Positions 1 through 8,370 are shown, numbered from the stretch's first letter. The stretch: 38,639 nt of DNA from an uncultured Geobacteraceae bacterium (GCA_903875605.1 CAIQWT010000103.1:1-38639); one strand, 5' to 3'. Numbers and translations are program-made. The notes: generated by a model not told the origin, from the sequence alone.

Positions 1-792
1 AATACAGAAGATAATTTCAAAAGTGACGATATGACAATTGTTATTAAACGAGCATTTTTAGATGATGGAACCATTACCAATACTTTGATTTTTAATAACA
101 ATAATACTGGGGTTGCAGGTACATACTGGCCAGGCAATCCTACAGTAAATATGAACAGTGATTTTAATCCAGGGAAAGCAGATCCGACTTACTTTTTGTA
201 TGGAGTTAATAATTATAGTGCTTCAGGTCTTGGTATGCCTTTCAATCGCGCAGATTTTTTTGTGGCTCGTCCAGCAACTACGTCCAGTATCCCAACTATG
301 TGTGCATCTAATACCGGAATTCTCTACAAAGCTACAGTAAACCATGATGGAGGCAAACTAAATTATAAGCCTCTTCTTGATTGTGTTGCAGATATGCAGG
401 TTGTATTCGGTTGGGATGTAAATAACGATGGTATAATTACTGAGTCTTCTGCCTATGGCTCTTCCGTTTCTGTCTCTGGTACTGCTTCTGGTGATAGCAT
501 AAAGGCTATTATGTTAGATGCAATCAAGATACGAAAAACGCTTAAATATATTAAAGTCTACATAATGGCACAAGAGGGACGCAAAGATTTAAATTTTAAA
601 AACACCGACATGCTAATGAATAATACCTATTCTGTCGTAGTTGGTGATGCAAATACGTCAGCTTCACTTTACAATTCCGCATCAAATGTGAGTATAACCA
701 AAGGATATACCGCTGCTGATTTGACTGCAAAGGGTTGGCTGAATTATCGCTGGAAAATTTATCGAATCGTGGTAAGGCCAAAGAATCTTTAG
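1..792 (+). CDS. PilW-like type IV pilus minor pilin, 3' part (5' end outside window)
   Basis: The reading frame is open from base 1 to the TAG at 790-792, so the first ATG (31) is probably internal and the N-terminal prepilin signal lies outside the window. The visible ~260 residues show the C-terminal half typical of Geobacter PilW-like proteins: a segment on differences from an ideal ('DMQVVFGWDVNNDGI'), followed by 'YIKVYIMAQEGRKDLNF' and a closing 'WKIYRIVVRPKNL'. PilW is a minor pilin thought to belong to the priming complex at the pilus tip. The PilX-like gene begins 21 bp downstream on the same strand, which supports a minor-pilin operon feeding into pilM-pilQ. The family call comes from the motif pattern and from context. 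The missing N-terminus is the main limit. Confidence 0.72.
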   Translation, partial: NTEDNFKSDDMTIVIKRAFLDDGTITNTLIFNNNNTGVAGTYWPGNPTVNMNSDFNPGKADPTYFLYGVNNYSASGLGMPFNRADFFVARPATTSSIPTMCASNTGILYKATVNHDGGKLNYKPLLDCVADMQVVFGWDVNNDGIITESSAYGSSVSVSGTASGDSIKAIMLDAIKIRKTLKYIKVYIMAQEGRKDLNFKNTDMLMNNTYSVVVGDANTSASLYNSASNVSITKGYTAADLTAKGWLNYRWKIYRIVVRPKNL

Positions 793-813
793 GCTAGTTA
801 CAGGGATATTTCT

Positions 814-1470
814 ATGAATATGCTCGCTAATAAAAAAGGAATAGCGTTGATTACGGCGCTAATGTTGACACTAATTTCTTTAACAATAGTGATGTACCTA
901 ATGTATATGATAACAGCAGGCGTTAAGATGTCAGGAGCAAATAAACGTTATAAAACAGCATTGGAAGCGTCATACGGCTCTACCGATATAGTTCTGAAGG
1001 ATGTTATTCCGATATTATTTAAAAACATGACGTCAGAAGGCTGGTCACCAAAAAGCAATTTAGGATCGTCAGGGTTTGCATCATTTCTTAACATAGAATC
1101 CTCTTCAGACGGATGTCTCAAAGAAAAATTAACACGTCCTGCATCCAAATGGAGCTCTGTTTGTGGTCGTTCACCTGTTGCAAAAACCGATTTTGATATA
1201 AAATTGAATCTTAATTCAACATCCGATCCGTTTACCGTTTACACAAAAATAGTAGACACAATGTGCAGTGATCCTAAGCCATATCCTGAAGGTAAATGTA
1301 CAGGCAGCGATCTTTCAGGAGTGAATCTTGATTGCGGAGCAGGTACAGCCGGTGGCTGTGGCGGAGTCCCAGTTCAACACTTACCTGCTACATATCGAAT
1401 TGAAGTTCAAGGGGAACGCAGTACCAATCCACTTGAAAAATCTAAATTATCAGTACTATATGCGTATTAA
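814..1470 (+). CDS. PilX-like type IV pilus minor pilin
   Basis: This 218-aa protein starts at an ATG preceded by AGGG at about the right distance. The N-terminus 'NKKGIALITALMLTLISLTIVMYL' has the basic-Gly prepilin cleavage context followed by a long hydrophobic helix; the residue after Gly is Ile and no Glu is present at mature position 5, as is common in PilX (PilX_N family). The remaining ~170 residues have several cysteines (for example near residues 110, 117, 151, 162, 174 and 182), which may form disulfides in the periplasm. PilX-type minor pilins help initiate pilus assembly and, in other species, support adhesion. It directly follows the PilW-like gene. No PilY1 gene is seen downstream. 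The next gene is a decayed Uma2 copy, so the pilus cluster is interrupted here. Confidence 0.75.
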   Translation: MNMLANKKGIALITALMLTLISLTIVMYLMYMITAGVKMSGANKRYKTALEASYGSTDIVLKDVIPILFKNMTSEGWSPKSNLGSSGFASFLNIESSSDGCLKEKLTRPASKWSSVCGRSPVAKTDFDIKLNLNSTSDPFTVYTKIVDTMCSDPKPYPEGKCTGSDLSGVNLDCGAGTAGGCGGVPVQHLPATYRIEVQGERSTNPLEKSKLSVLYAY

Positions 1471-1560
1471 CAAAGGTAGCGGACCTCTGAGCACAGGAGT
1501 CGTCTGAGGGGGGCGGTATAATTGTGGACATCAGCCAGAGTCTGTTTGAGGTGAAAATAT

Positions 1561-2149
1561 ATGTCAACTTCACCAACGTTGAAAGAGAAAGAGCGATTTA
1601 CATACTCAGATTATCTGACTTGGCCAGAGGATGAGCGATGGGAGTTAATCGACGGTGTCGCTTACAATATGAGTCCGGCACCTGGTAGGCGTCATCAGGA
1701 AATATCTATTGCACTGGCATCACAATTTTACAACTACCTTTAAAGGAAAACCGTGCAAGGTCTACGATGCTCTTTTCGATGTAAGATTGAGAGAAGCAGT
1801 TGATGAACATGACAATGTAACTTGTACGGTGGTGCAACCCGATATTGTTGTAACCTGTGATTCATCAAAGCTGGATGATCGAGGATGCAATGGAGCGCCG
1901 GAAATGGTTGTATAAATCATTTCACGGTCAACAGGTTCATACGATTTAACTACTAAATTTGATCTCTATCAAAGGCACTCTGTCAAGGAGTATTGGATAG
2001 TCCTCCCTGAAGAACAGGCTGTTATGGTTTTTTAATTACAGCAAAATGGCTTGTACGGTTCGCCTGACCGCTTTTGCGGCAATGACCGAGTCTCAGTGAT
2101 AATCTTGGATGATTTGATAATTGATCTGGCAGATGTTTTTGCGGAGTAA
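1561..2149 (+). pseudogene. Decayed Uma2-family (DUF820) endonuclease-like gene
   Basis: Translation in three blocks gives one Uma2-like protein of ~195 residues. Residues from ATG 1561 run 'YLTWPEDERWELIDGVAY...MSPAPGRRHQEIS', then a frameshift near 1735-1745 moves the match to the next frame ('KGKPCKVYDALFDVRL', 'VVQPDIVVTCD'). That frame meets TAA at 1913-1915 and TAA at 2033-2035 before ending at 2147-2149. Uma2 proteins have a PD-(D/E)XK nuclease fold and unknown biological role; they are abundant and multi-copy in cyanobacteria and some other bacteria. Compared with the copy at 8371-8954, the first stop falls exactly on the predicted catalytic Glu (the E of 'IIEIS'). The gene has one frameshift and two nonsense codons and is surely inactive. 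It separates the minor pilin genes from the XRE-pilM block. The 90 bp before it holds no gene. Confidence 0.85.
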
Positions 2150-2188
2150 ATAAGCCAGTCATCGATTGGATTGCCTCACCGTTTAAAT

Positions 2189-2216
2189 TTGAGGTTTATC
2201 TTGTCATCACTATAAT
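2189..2216 (+). promoter_or_regulatory. Candidate sigma-70 promoter for the XRE-pilMNOPQ operon
   Basis: TTGAGG (2189-2194), a 16-bp spacer and a perfect TATAAT (2211-2216) lie in the AT-rich gap between the decayed Uma2 gene and the XRE gene. The predicted leader would be about 155 nt. A TTGACA at 2317-2322 is closer to the gene but has no convincing -10 at the right distance (AAATGT at 2340). Pattern match only. Confidence 0.35.
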
Positions 2217-2380
2217 GGAAGTAGACTGTTCTGTGGCTACACTAATCAACGTTTAAAAAAACTTTCGAATAAATAGCTGAAAGTTGTTCTTTTATGCATA
2301 ATTATATAAAATTATCTTGACAGAATTCTAAATTTTAGTAAATGTCTCTTAAGCTATATTTAGTTTATTGGGCGTAATCT

Positions 2381-2587
2381 ATGAAAATCAAAAATACAGT
2401 AAAATCTATCCGCGAAGCCAGATTATTGAGCAAGTCAGAGCTTGCCCGTAAAGCTGGCATTTCTGTTCTTACTGTTGGAAGAATAGAGCGTGGTGAAGAG
2501 TGCCGTATGGAGACGATGCGAAAAATTATTCTGGCATTAGGATACAGCCTTGAGGAAAAAAACAAAGTATTCCCGAGTCAGGAATAA
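2381..2587 (+). CDS. Small XRE-family helix-turn-helix transcriptional regulator
   Basis: This 68-aa protein consists almost entirely of one Cro/C1-type HTH domain. Helices 2 and 3 are visible in 'KSELARKAGISVLTVGRIERGEE' (about residues 17-40), with the usual 'KIILALGYSLEE' helix after it. Proteins of this family bind operator DNA as dimers. The gene starts 12 bp before pilM and is transcribed in the same direction, so it very likely shares the pilMNOPQ transcript and may regulate it or itself. The ribosome binding site is weak (GGG about 9 bp upstream). There is no extra ligand-binding or dimerisation domain. The target is unknown. Its position between the decayed Uma2 copy and pilM could mean either that it belongs to the pilus operon or that it is a leftover of an inserted module; the short spacing to pilM favours the first. 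Confidence 0.8.
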   Translation: MKIKNTVKSIREARLLSKSELARKAGISVLTVGRIERGEECRMETMRKIILALGYSLEEKNKVFPSQE

Positions 2588-2599
2588 CAGGATAGTTAT

Positions 2600-3655
2600 A
2601 TGTTTCTTTTTAAAAATAAAAAAGATGTCATAGGTATCGATATCGGATCAAGCTCCGTTAAGGTGGTCCAACTAAAGGACAACAAAGGGTCTTTTCAGTT
2701 GCTGAATGCTGGGATTTATCCATTACCTCCAGAGGCAATTGTAGACAACACTCTGATGGACAGCTCTTCAATTGCTAAGGCCGTAAAGAATCTGGTCGCA
2801 AGTCTTGGTATTAAGACAAAAGAGGTCGTTTGTTCCATCTCAGGAAATTCAGTTATTATCAGAAAAATTGTGCTTCCGGCAATGCCGCAGGAGGAGCTGG
2901 AGGATCAGATATCATGGGAGGCTGAACAATATATTCCCTTTGATATTAATGATGTCAATATGGACTTCCAGATTTTGTCTCCAGACAGTTACGACCCTGC
3001 AAAAATGAATGTTCTGCTGGTCGCCAGTAAAAAGGATATAATCAGCGATTATGTTGCAGTGTTCAGCGAAGCCGGAATGCACCTTTCCGTTGTAGATGTT
3101 GATTCATTTGCAGTGCAAAACGCATTTGAAGCCAATCATGACTTTAGCTCAGAAGACATTTTGGCCTTAATCAACATCGGTGCCAGTGTAATGAATATAA
3201 ACGTTATGAAAGATGGCATTACACTTTTTACTCGAGATGTACAAATGGGGGGCAATCTTTACACTGAGGAGATTCAGAAGCAAATCGGGCTGAGTAGTAA
3301 AGATGCTGAAACCAGCAAACTTCTGGCCAGTGAATCAGGTAACGACCAGCTTCGTAGTGTAATCCTGAAAGTAAACGAGACAATCACTCAGGAAATTCGC
3401 CGTTCGCTCGATTTTTATAACTCGACAGCAAATGACAATCGTATTTCCGCCGTTTTTATTAGCGGGGGGTGTTCGAAGGTCTATAATCTTATTAACACAA
3501 TTTCTGAAAAGACCGGTTTGACTGTTGATAGACTTAATCCCTTTGCAAAACTAAAATACAGTGAAAAAGATTTTGACTCTGAATACCTTGATGAGATCGG
3601 TCCGTTTATGGCTGTACCGGTTGGCCTTGCTATCAGGAGGGTAGGGGATAAATGA
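2600..3655 (+). CDS. pilM: Type IV pilus assembly protein PilM
   Basis: PilM is an actin-like (FtsA-fold) cytoplasmic ATP-binding protein that docks on the N-terminal tail of PilN and links the inner-membrane alignment complex PilNO to the cytoplasmic motor. The 351-aa length is normal. The phosphate-1 motif 'IGIDIGSSSVKVVQL' (about residues 12-26), the 'SWEAEQYIPFDINDVNMDF' signature of PilM, and the later phosphate-2/adenosine loops ('LALINIGASVMNINV', 'AVFISGGCSKVYNL') are all visible. It begins 12 bp after the XRE gene with AGGA upstream of the ATG and overlaps pilN by 4 bp (ATGA), which implies translational coupling. Everything in the sequence looks intact. Confidence 0.95.
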   Translation: MFLFKNKKDVIGIDIGSSSVKVVQLKDNKGSFQLLNAGIYPLPPEAIVDNTLMDSSSIAKAVKNLVASLGIKTKEVVCSISGNSVIIRKIVLPAMPQEELEDQISWEAEQYIPFDINDVNMDFQILSPDSYDPAKMNVLLVASKKDIISDYVAVFSEAGMHLSVVDVDSFAVQNAFEANHDFSSEDILALINIGASVMNINVMKDGITLFTRDVQMGGNLYTEEIQKQIGLSSKDAETSKLLASESGNDQLRSVILKVNETITQEIRRSLDFYNSTANDNRISAVFISGGCSKVYNLINTISEKTGLTVDRLNPFAKLKYSEKDFDSEYLDEIGPFMAVPVGLAIRRVGDK

Positions 3656-4230
3656 TCAAAATCAATCTTTTACCCGTCAGAGCTGCCAAGAAGAAGGAAA
3701 CTGCAATACAGCAATTTATTATTGCCGGCGTAGTTATTGTAATAATTGGCCTGATCGTAGCTTCACTCTATGCAGTAAAATTCGTCCAGGTCACTGCAGC
3801 CAAGGATGATATAGCAACTGCAAATAATAAAATTAATGAACTTAAAACTAAAATCGGCAAACTTGAAGAGATCAAAACACTGAAAGAGCAGGTTAAGAAA
3901 AAACTGGATGTTCTTGCTCAATTAAGAAAAAATAAAACCGGTCCGGCGCAGAGATTGGCGAGTTTAAGCGACCTTACGCCGGAACAGTTATGGCTGACAA
4001 ATTATAGTGAATCAGGCGCTGATGTTAAAATCTCCGGTATTGCCTTTACAGAAGAGTTAATCGCACAATTCATGAAAGCGCTTGAAGCCTCCAGTGACTT
4101 TATGTCGGTTGAGTTGCTGGTATCCGAACAGACTGAAATGGCTGGAACCAAGTTAAAAAAATTCGATATATCAATGAAGCTTGAGTCAGCAGTCACTCTG
4201 TTACCGGCGCCCCCTGCAGTAAAAAAATAA
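3652..4230 (+). CDS. pilN: Type IV pilus assembly protein PilN
   Basis: PilN is a bitopic inner-membrane protein. The N-terminal 'MIKINLLPVR' is the conserved cytoplasmic PilM-binding tail (INLLP). A single TM segment follows at about residues 23-44, then a coiled-coil stretch rich in Lys/Glu/Leu (about 50-90) and a periplasmic ferredoxin-like domain, which pairs with PilO. The length of 192 aa is usual. The start overlaps the end of pilM by 4 bp, and a GGAGGG-like ribosome binding site lies inside the pilM 3' end. pilO follows after 25 bp. The protein is intact and the assignment is firm. Confidence 0.94.
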   Translation: MIKINLLPVRAAKKKETAIQQFIIAGVVIVIIGLIVASLYAVKFVQVTAAKDDIATANNKINELKTKIGKLEEIKTLKEQVKKKLDVLAQLRKNKTGPAQRLASLSDLTPEQLWLTNYSESGADVKISGIAFTEELIAQFMKALEASSDFMSVELLVSEQTEMAGTKLKKFDISMKLESAVTLLPAPPAVKK

Positions 4231-4255
4231 CTAACATCATTCAGGTGGTCTGGAT

Positions 4256-4864
4256 ATGGATCCAAATGTAGAAAAAATACTTAAGCTGCCCACCAAACAG
4301 AAAATTCTTATTTTGGTGTTTGTTTCGATAATTGAAGCTGCTGCTTTAGTGTGGTTTTTATATCTTCCCAAGCACAATGAGTTGAATGGACTAAAGGCCG
4401 AGTTGGATAAGCTGCAGGGTGAAATTACGGAAAAAACACGGATTGCCAATAATCTGCCAAAACTTCAAAAAGAATATGACCAACTGAATCAGGAGTTAGC
4501 GCTAGCATTGACGGAGTTACCAAACTCCAAAGAAATTCCCTCTTTGTTGACTAGTATTACAACATTGGGTAAAAACGCGGGGCTTGATTTTCTTACATTT
4601 CGTCCCAAGGGAGAAGCTCCTAAAGATTTCTATGCTGATGTGCCGGTTGATATAATCGTTTCCGGATCATATTTTAGTGTTGCAAATTTCTTTGCCGCCG
4701 TTGCGAACCTGCCACGAATCGTTAATATTACCAATGTCGCTTTTTCAGATATCAGGAATGTTAATAATCGCATGATGACCAAAGTTATATGCCTTGCTAC
4801 GACATTCCGCTTTCTTGATAAAAAAGAGATTAAGGATGATAAAAAAGTTGAGCCTAAAAAATAA
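4256..4864 (+). CDS. pilO: Type IV pilus assembly protein PilO
   Basis: PilO forms the periplasmic heterodimer with PilN that links the outer-membrane secretin (through PilP) to the cytoplasmic ATPases. This 202-aa protein has a short cytoplasmic tail, one TM helix at about residues 17-38 ('ILILVFVSIIEAAALVWFLYL'), a coiled coil (about 40-95) and a C-terminal ferredoxin-like domain containing 'VDIIVSGSYFSVANFFAAVANLPRIVNI', the PilO signature. It sits between pilN and pilP. Its last 29 bp overlap the start of pilP in another frame. The Lys-rich C-terminus ('KKEIKDDKKVEPKK') is unremarkable. Confidence 0.93.
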   Translation: MDPNVEKILKLPTKQKILILVFVSIIEAAALVWFLYLPKHNELNGLKAELDKLQGEITEKTRIANNLPKLQKEYDQLNQELALALTELPNSKEIPSLLTSITTLGKNAGLDFLTFRPKGEAPKDFYADVPVDIIVSGSYFSVANFFAAVANLPRIVNITNVAFSDIRNVNNRMMTKVICLATTFRFLDKKEIKDDKKVEPKK

Positions 4865-5402
4865 TTATTATTACATAATATGTGCTGTATTTGTTTGCGC
4901 GCTGTTTATATCATCGTGCAGTAAAAAACAACCGCAGGCACCTGTTGCTGTACCTCCTCAGCCACCAAAAGAGATCGTGCCGCCTAAGCCTATTCAAAAA
5001 CAGGTCAGCACGGCATTGCGTCTCCCACCGCCACCGACAAACCAATTTGATTTCAGCAATAAAAAAGATCCATTCAAGCCTTTTGTCGCAGTTAAAATGG
5101 AACCGAAAAATTCACCGGACAAAATAAAAATAACTCTACGAAACGCTTTACCCATCCACAGTTTTGACGTTAGCCAGTTCAAGCTGATCGGCCTCATTAC
5201 AGGAGGCCGTGAAAGTCAGGCGATGGTGACAGACCCATCTGGCAAGGGTTACGTGCTTAAAGTCGGAATGTTAATCGGAAAGAATGATGGCAAAATTGTT
5301 TCGATCAACTCAAGCGGCGTTGATATTTTAGAGCAGTTTAGAGATGACAACGGCAGGGTTCGGAAAGAAAATATTAAACTTTCCCTGCCCAGGAAACAAT
5401 AA
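4836..5402 (+). CDS. pilP: Type IV pilus assembly lipoprotein PilP
   Basis: PilP is an inner-membrane lipoprotein that connects PilNO with the periplasmic domains of the PilQ secretin. From the ATG at 4836 the protein has 188 aa: a basic N-terminus, a hydrophobic stretch and the lipobox 'FISSC' with lipidated Cys28. An upstream in-frame ATG at 4794 would add 14 basic residues inside the pilO gene and give a poor signal peptide, so 4836 is preferred; AGAG lies about 7 bp before it. A Pro-rich linker (about residues 33-60) precedes the HR domain with 'FKLIGLITGGRESQAMVTDPSGKGYVLKVG' features typical of PilP. It is followed by pilQ after 9 bp. Confidence 0.92.
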   Translation: MIKKLSLKNNYYYIICAVFVCALFISSCSKKQPQAPVAVPPQPPKEIVPPKPIQKQVSTALRLPPPPTNQFDFSNKKDPFKPFVAVKMEPKNSPDKIKITLRNALPIHSFDVSQFKLIGLITGGRESQAMVTDPSGKGYVLKVGMLIGKNDGKIVSINSSGVDILEQFRDDNGRVRKENIKLSLPRKQ

Positions 5403-5411
5403 GGAGTTAGT

Positions 5412-8132
5412 ATGAAGTGTATGAAAACTAATTTAAGAATTGCGCTTTTAGCCCTTTCTGTTTTTATAGGTTTTTTTGCTGTTTCGCCGGTTATTGCAGT
5501 ATCTGCGGAACAACTTGAAGCTAAAAAACTTGTAGCTATCGAATCAGTTACGTCTGTCGGTGAAGGTGCCGTTACTGAACTGGCTATCAAGCTAACAGCC
5601 GCTGCTACTTATACAAGTTACAAAACGGCATCACCATTGCGCCTGGTGATCGACTTTTCACAGGTTACGAAAGGTAATATACTTGCGCCGGTCGTTGTTA
5701 ATAAGGGGAATTTTAAGTCAATAACTACGAGCCAGTTTGATACTGATGCCGGCGTATTGACCCGTATGGAAATTGAGCTTGCAGTTGACAGCGAAGCCGT
5801 TCTTTCTGCACTTCCAGGCAATCCAAGCGAGATTAAAGTATCGTTCCCGGCTTTAGCTGTGATTGCTCCCGCTGCAGATAAGGATTCGGCCTCAAAGGTA
5901 CCAGTAGCAGCTGAACCGCCTGCGTCAGTATCTGATATTTCAACTGCTGGCGGCACGGTTGCTGCGCTGCTGACCTTGACTGCAATTTCGGTTAACGATA
6001 ATACGATCACTCTTTCGGTTGATGGAGCCATTACTGATTTTAAGACGTTCCGGCTAAACAAGCCTGAACGGTATATTGTCGATTTAATAAACGTAAAAAA
6101 TGGTCTGCCATCCCGATTATTGCCATTAAATGCTTCCGGTGTTGCTTCCGCTAGAATCGGTGTTTACCCCGACAAGCTACGTGTAGTCCTGGATGCCGTA
6201 AACGGGAGTTTTCCTGAAGCAACAGCAGTCAAAACTGATTCTGGGATTATTATTACTCTCGACATCAAGGCCGTTGATGAAAATGCTAATACAAAACTGA
6301 CCGCTACACGTGTTGAAAAAACTACGTTACCGGCCGCAGTTCCTGCTGATTTGAAACCGGTTTTTAAGGCAAATGTTTATCCGGAAATTAAATCTGAAGC
6401 TGTTAAGCAGGCTGTCCTCGAAAAGCAGGAACCTAAGGCCACTAAAAATCCATTTGCTGCGCCAGTAATTGAAATGATTGATTTTCAGGTGATAGATGGT
6501 ATATCGCGAGTGTCAGTAAAGGTAAATGGAGACATTATTGTCGATCCACCAGTTAAATCCCCTGGATATATAACGGTGACTATCAAGAACGCCGCATTGC
6601 CGAAAAATCTGCAGCGTTCACTGGAAACGCGTTCTTTTGCATCACCAGTACTCCGAATAACACCAATTTCGGTAAAAGCTAAAAAAGGAGCAGATACAAA
6701 AATCCGTATTGCTACGCGTGTCTCTGCCCCTTTTGAATTCCGTAAAGAAGGGGACATGCTGTACGTTGATTTCAAGCATCCTGAAGGATTATCTGGGGAA
6801 AAGCTGATAAGTGAAGCCACGGAACAGAAAAAAACAGCAATCCCAAAAGCCCCGACAAGCTCTGATGAAGAGATATCGGCCGACTTTACTCCTGCTGCAG
6901 AGCCCACTAGTAAGCCTTTTGCTTCTTCACGTGGTTATAAGGGTCGTAAAGTTACCTTGGAATTTGCAGATGCTGAAGTCAGAAAGATATTCCAACTGCT
7001 ATCCGAAGTCAGCAATAAGAACTTTGTTCTTGGTGATGAAGTGTCCGGTGCAATCAGTCTCAAGCTTGTCAATGTGCCGTGGGATCAGGCTCTTGACATT
7101 ATCCTCGATACCAAGGGCCTTGATAAACGAGAAGATGGCAATATTATTCTGATAAAAGGTAAAGGTAAATTCAGATCTCAGGCTGAGGAAGAACTTGATG
7201 TAAAAAAGACCCAATTGAAAAGCGAAATACTATATACCGAATATTTCCCTGTGAATTACAGTAAATCCGGAAATATGAAATCGCAGATTGAAGGATTGAT
7301 AACTGCAAACACCGGTAAAGTTAGTGAGGATGAACGAACTAATACTCTTATAGTAACGGCAATTAAATCCGATATAGACAGAATTAAAACATATCTTTCA
7401 AAAATGGATGTTCCGGAACGCCAGGTTATGATTGAGGCGAGAATAGTTGAAGCGTCATCAACCTTCACGCAGAATCTAGGTGTTAGCTGGGGAGTTCATT
7501 ATCGCGATGGCGCTGCCTCTTTTCTAGGTATAAATCAGATGGATAACAGCTTTGGCGGCTTGACTAACCCTGCTGTTACATCTGGGCAAAGTGGCGTTGC
7601 GGGCTCTAACATGGGTATTTCCTTTGGCCGCCTTGCAAGCAATATTCAGTTGGATATGCGGCTAAATGCCGCTGCGACTGCTGGCCTGATAAAAATTGTC
7701 TCAACTCCTAAGATTGCTACTCTCAATAATAAGACGGCTAAAATCACCCAGGGTCAATCAATACCTTATCAAAATACCACATCAACCGCCGGTGCGACCA
7801 CTCAGTTTGTACAGGCGGTGCTGTCGCTTGAGGTCAAGCCACATATAAATGCCAATGGGACAATAGGGATGGAAATCAAGGCAACAAACAACTCGGCTGG
7901 AGCAGGTAATCCACCTCCGATTAATACGAAAGAAGCAACGACGGAAATGTTGTTAAAAGACGGGGAAACTACTGTTATAGGCGGTATTTATAAGGAAGAC
8001 GAAACCCTGTCAGAAGACGGTGTTCCATTCTTAATGGACATCCCCTTTTTGGGGCGGCTGTTTAAGTCTACAGAAACAAGAAAAATTAAATCAGAGTTGC
8101 TTATATTCATTACTCCGAGGATTCTGAATTAG
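5412..8132 (+). CDS. pilQ: Type IV pilus secretin PilQ
   Basis: PilQ forms the outer-membrane channel through which the pilus exits. This 906-aa protein is long for the family because of an extended periplasmic part. An N-terminal signal peptide (about residues 1-30, ending 'AVSA') is followed by AMIN-type peptidoglycan-binding domains (about 40-135, 190-285 and a third-like segment about 355-460), a linker rich in Ala/Pro/Glu, an STN domain (about 511-585), a secretin N1/KH domain (about 608-675) and the secretin beta-barrel domain (about 680-906) with 'TAKITQGQSIPY', 'EVKPHI' and the closing 'SELLIFITPRIL'. The start has an excellent AAGGAG ribosome binding site 5 bp upstream. No terminator is seen after the stop; Uma2 debris begins 10 bp later. 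Confidence 0.96.
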   Translation: MKCMKTNLRIALLALSVFIGFFAVSPVIAVSAEQLEAKKLVAIESVTSVGEGAVTELAIKLTAAATYTSYKTASPLRLVIDFSQVTKGNILAPVVVNKGNFKSITTSQFDTDAGVLTRMEIELAVDSEAVLSALPGNPSEIKVSFPALAVIAPAADKDSASKVPVAAEPPASVSDISTAGGTVAALLTLTAISVNDNTITLSVDGAITDFKTFRLNKPERYIVDLINVKNGLPSRLLPLNASGVASARIGVYPDKLRVVLDAVNGSFPEATAVKTDSGIIITLDIKAVDENANTKLTATRVEKTTLPAAVPADLKPVFKANVYPEIKSEAVKQAVLEKQEPKATKNPFAAPVIEMIDFQVIDGISRVSVKVNGDIIVDPPVKSPGYITVTIKNAALPKNLQRSLETRSFASPVLRITPISVKAKKGADTKIRIATRVSAPFEFRKEGDMLYVDFKHPEGLSGEKLISEATEQKKTAIPKAPTSSDEEISADFTPAAEPTSKPFASSRGYKGRKVTLEFADAEVRKIFQLLSEVSNKNFVLGDEVSGAISLKLVNVPWDQALDIILDTKGLDKREDGNIILIKGKGKFRSQAEEELDVKKTQLKSEILYTEYFPVNYSKSGNMKSQIEGLITANTGKVSEDERTNTLIVTAIKSDIDRIKTYLSKMDVPERQVMIEARIVEASSTFTQNLGVSWGVHYRDGAASFLGINQMDNSFGGLTNPAVTSGQSGVAGSNMGISFGRLASNIQLDMRLNAAATAGLIKIVSTPKIATLNNKTAKITQGQSIPYQNTTSTAGATTQFVQAVLSLEVKPHINANGTIGMEIKATNNSAGAGNPPPINTKEATTEMLLKDGETTVIGGIYKEDETLSEDGVPFLMDIPFLGRLFKSTETRKIKSELLIFITPRILN

Positions 8133-8142
8133 TAACCCGCCT

Positions 8143-8331
8143 ATGAATACTCTCGCCTTACATACATTGACTCAGCATGAGTTCATGGACCGGGAGTCTC
8201 TCCAGGAATATAAAAGCGAATACTACTCAGGAGAGGTTTTTCCCAGTCCGGCGTATTAAACTTACCCGGATGCTAAGTTTATATGCCTGCAGGCAGGATT
8301 GATATGTGACGCTGAAAAAGAAGTTCCGTAA
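8143..8331 (+). pseudogene. Fragment of a third Uma2-family gene
   Basis: Starting at ATG 8143 the frame reads 'LTQHEFMDRESLQEYKSEYYSGEVF', which fits the N-terminal Uma2 pattern (a 'T..E(F/Y)...E' helix followed by 'EYYDGEV'). It stops at TAA 8257-8259. The same frame continues with 'TYPDAKFIC', reminiscent of the Uma2 'YPD..VVC' strand, and stops again at 8329-8331. The central ~60 residues of a Uma2 protein are missing. It belongs to a different Uma2 subtype from the two other copies, which have 'ERWE(L/I)IDGVAY' at the equivalent place. It is inactive debris between pilQ and the next Uma2 copy. The first half of the match is clearer than the second. Confidence 0.55.
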
Positions 8332-8370
8332 ACGAGTACATTAGTCATAACGGGAAAATAAGGAATATTT

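Noticed and set aside
570-590. 'GGGACGCAAAG', similar to the core of GEMM c-di-GMP riboswitches
   Set aside because: It lies within the PilW-like coding region ('EGRKDL') and none of the other conserved riboswitch segments or stems are present.
2317-2345. TTGACA as the -35 of the XRE-pilM promoter
   Set aside because: The hexamer is perfect but the sequence at the -10 distance (AAATGT) is poor; the TATAAT at 2211-2216 is the better candidate.
4794-4835. Longer PilP start at 4794
   Set aside because: It would place a basic 14-residue extension before the signal peptide and deepen the overlap with pilO; 4836 gives a normal lipoprotein signal.
5618-6907. Two open frames on the - strand (147 and 140 codons) opposite pilQ
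   Set aside because: Both are antisense to the AMIN and linker regions of an intact pilQ and show no protein features.
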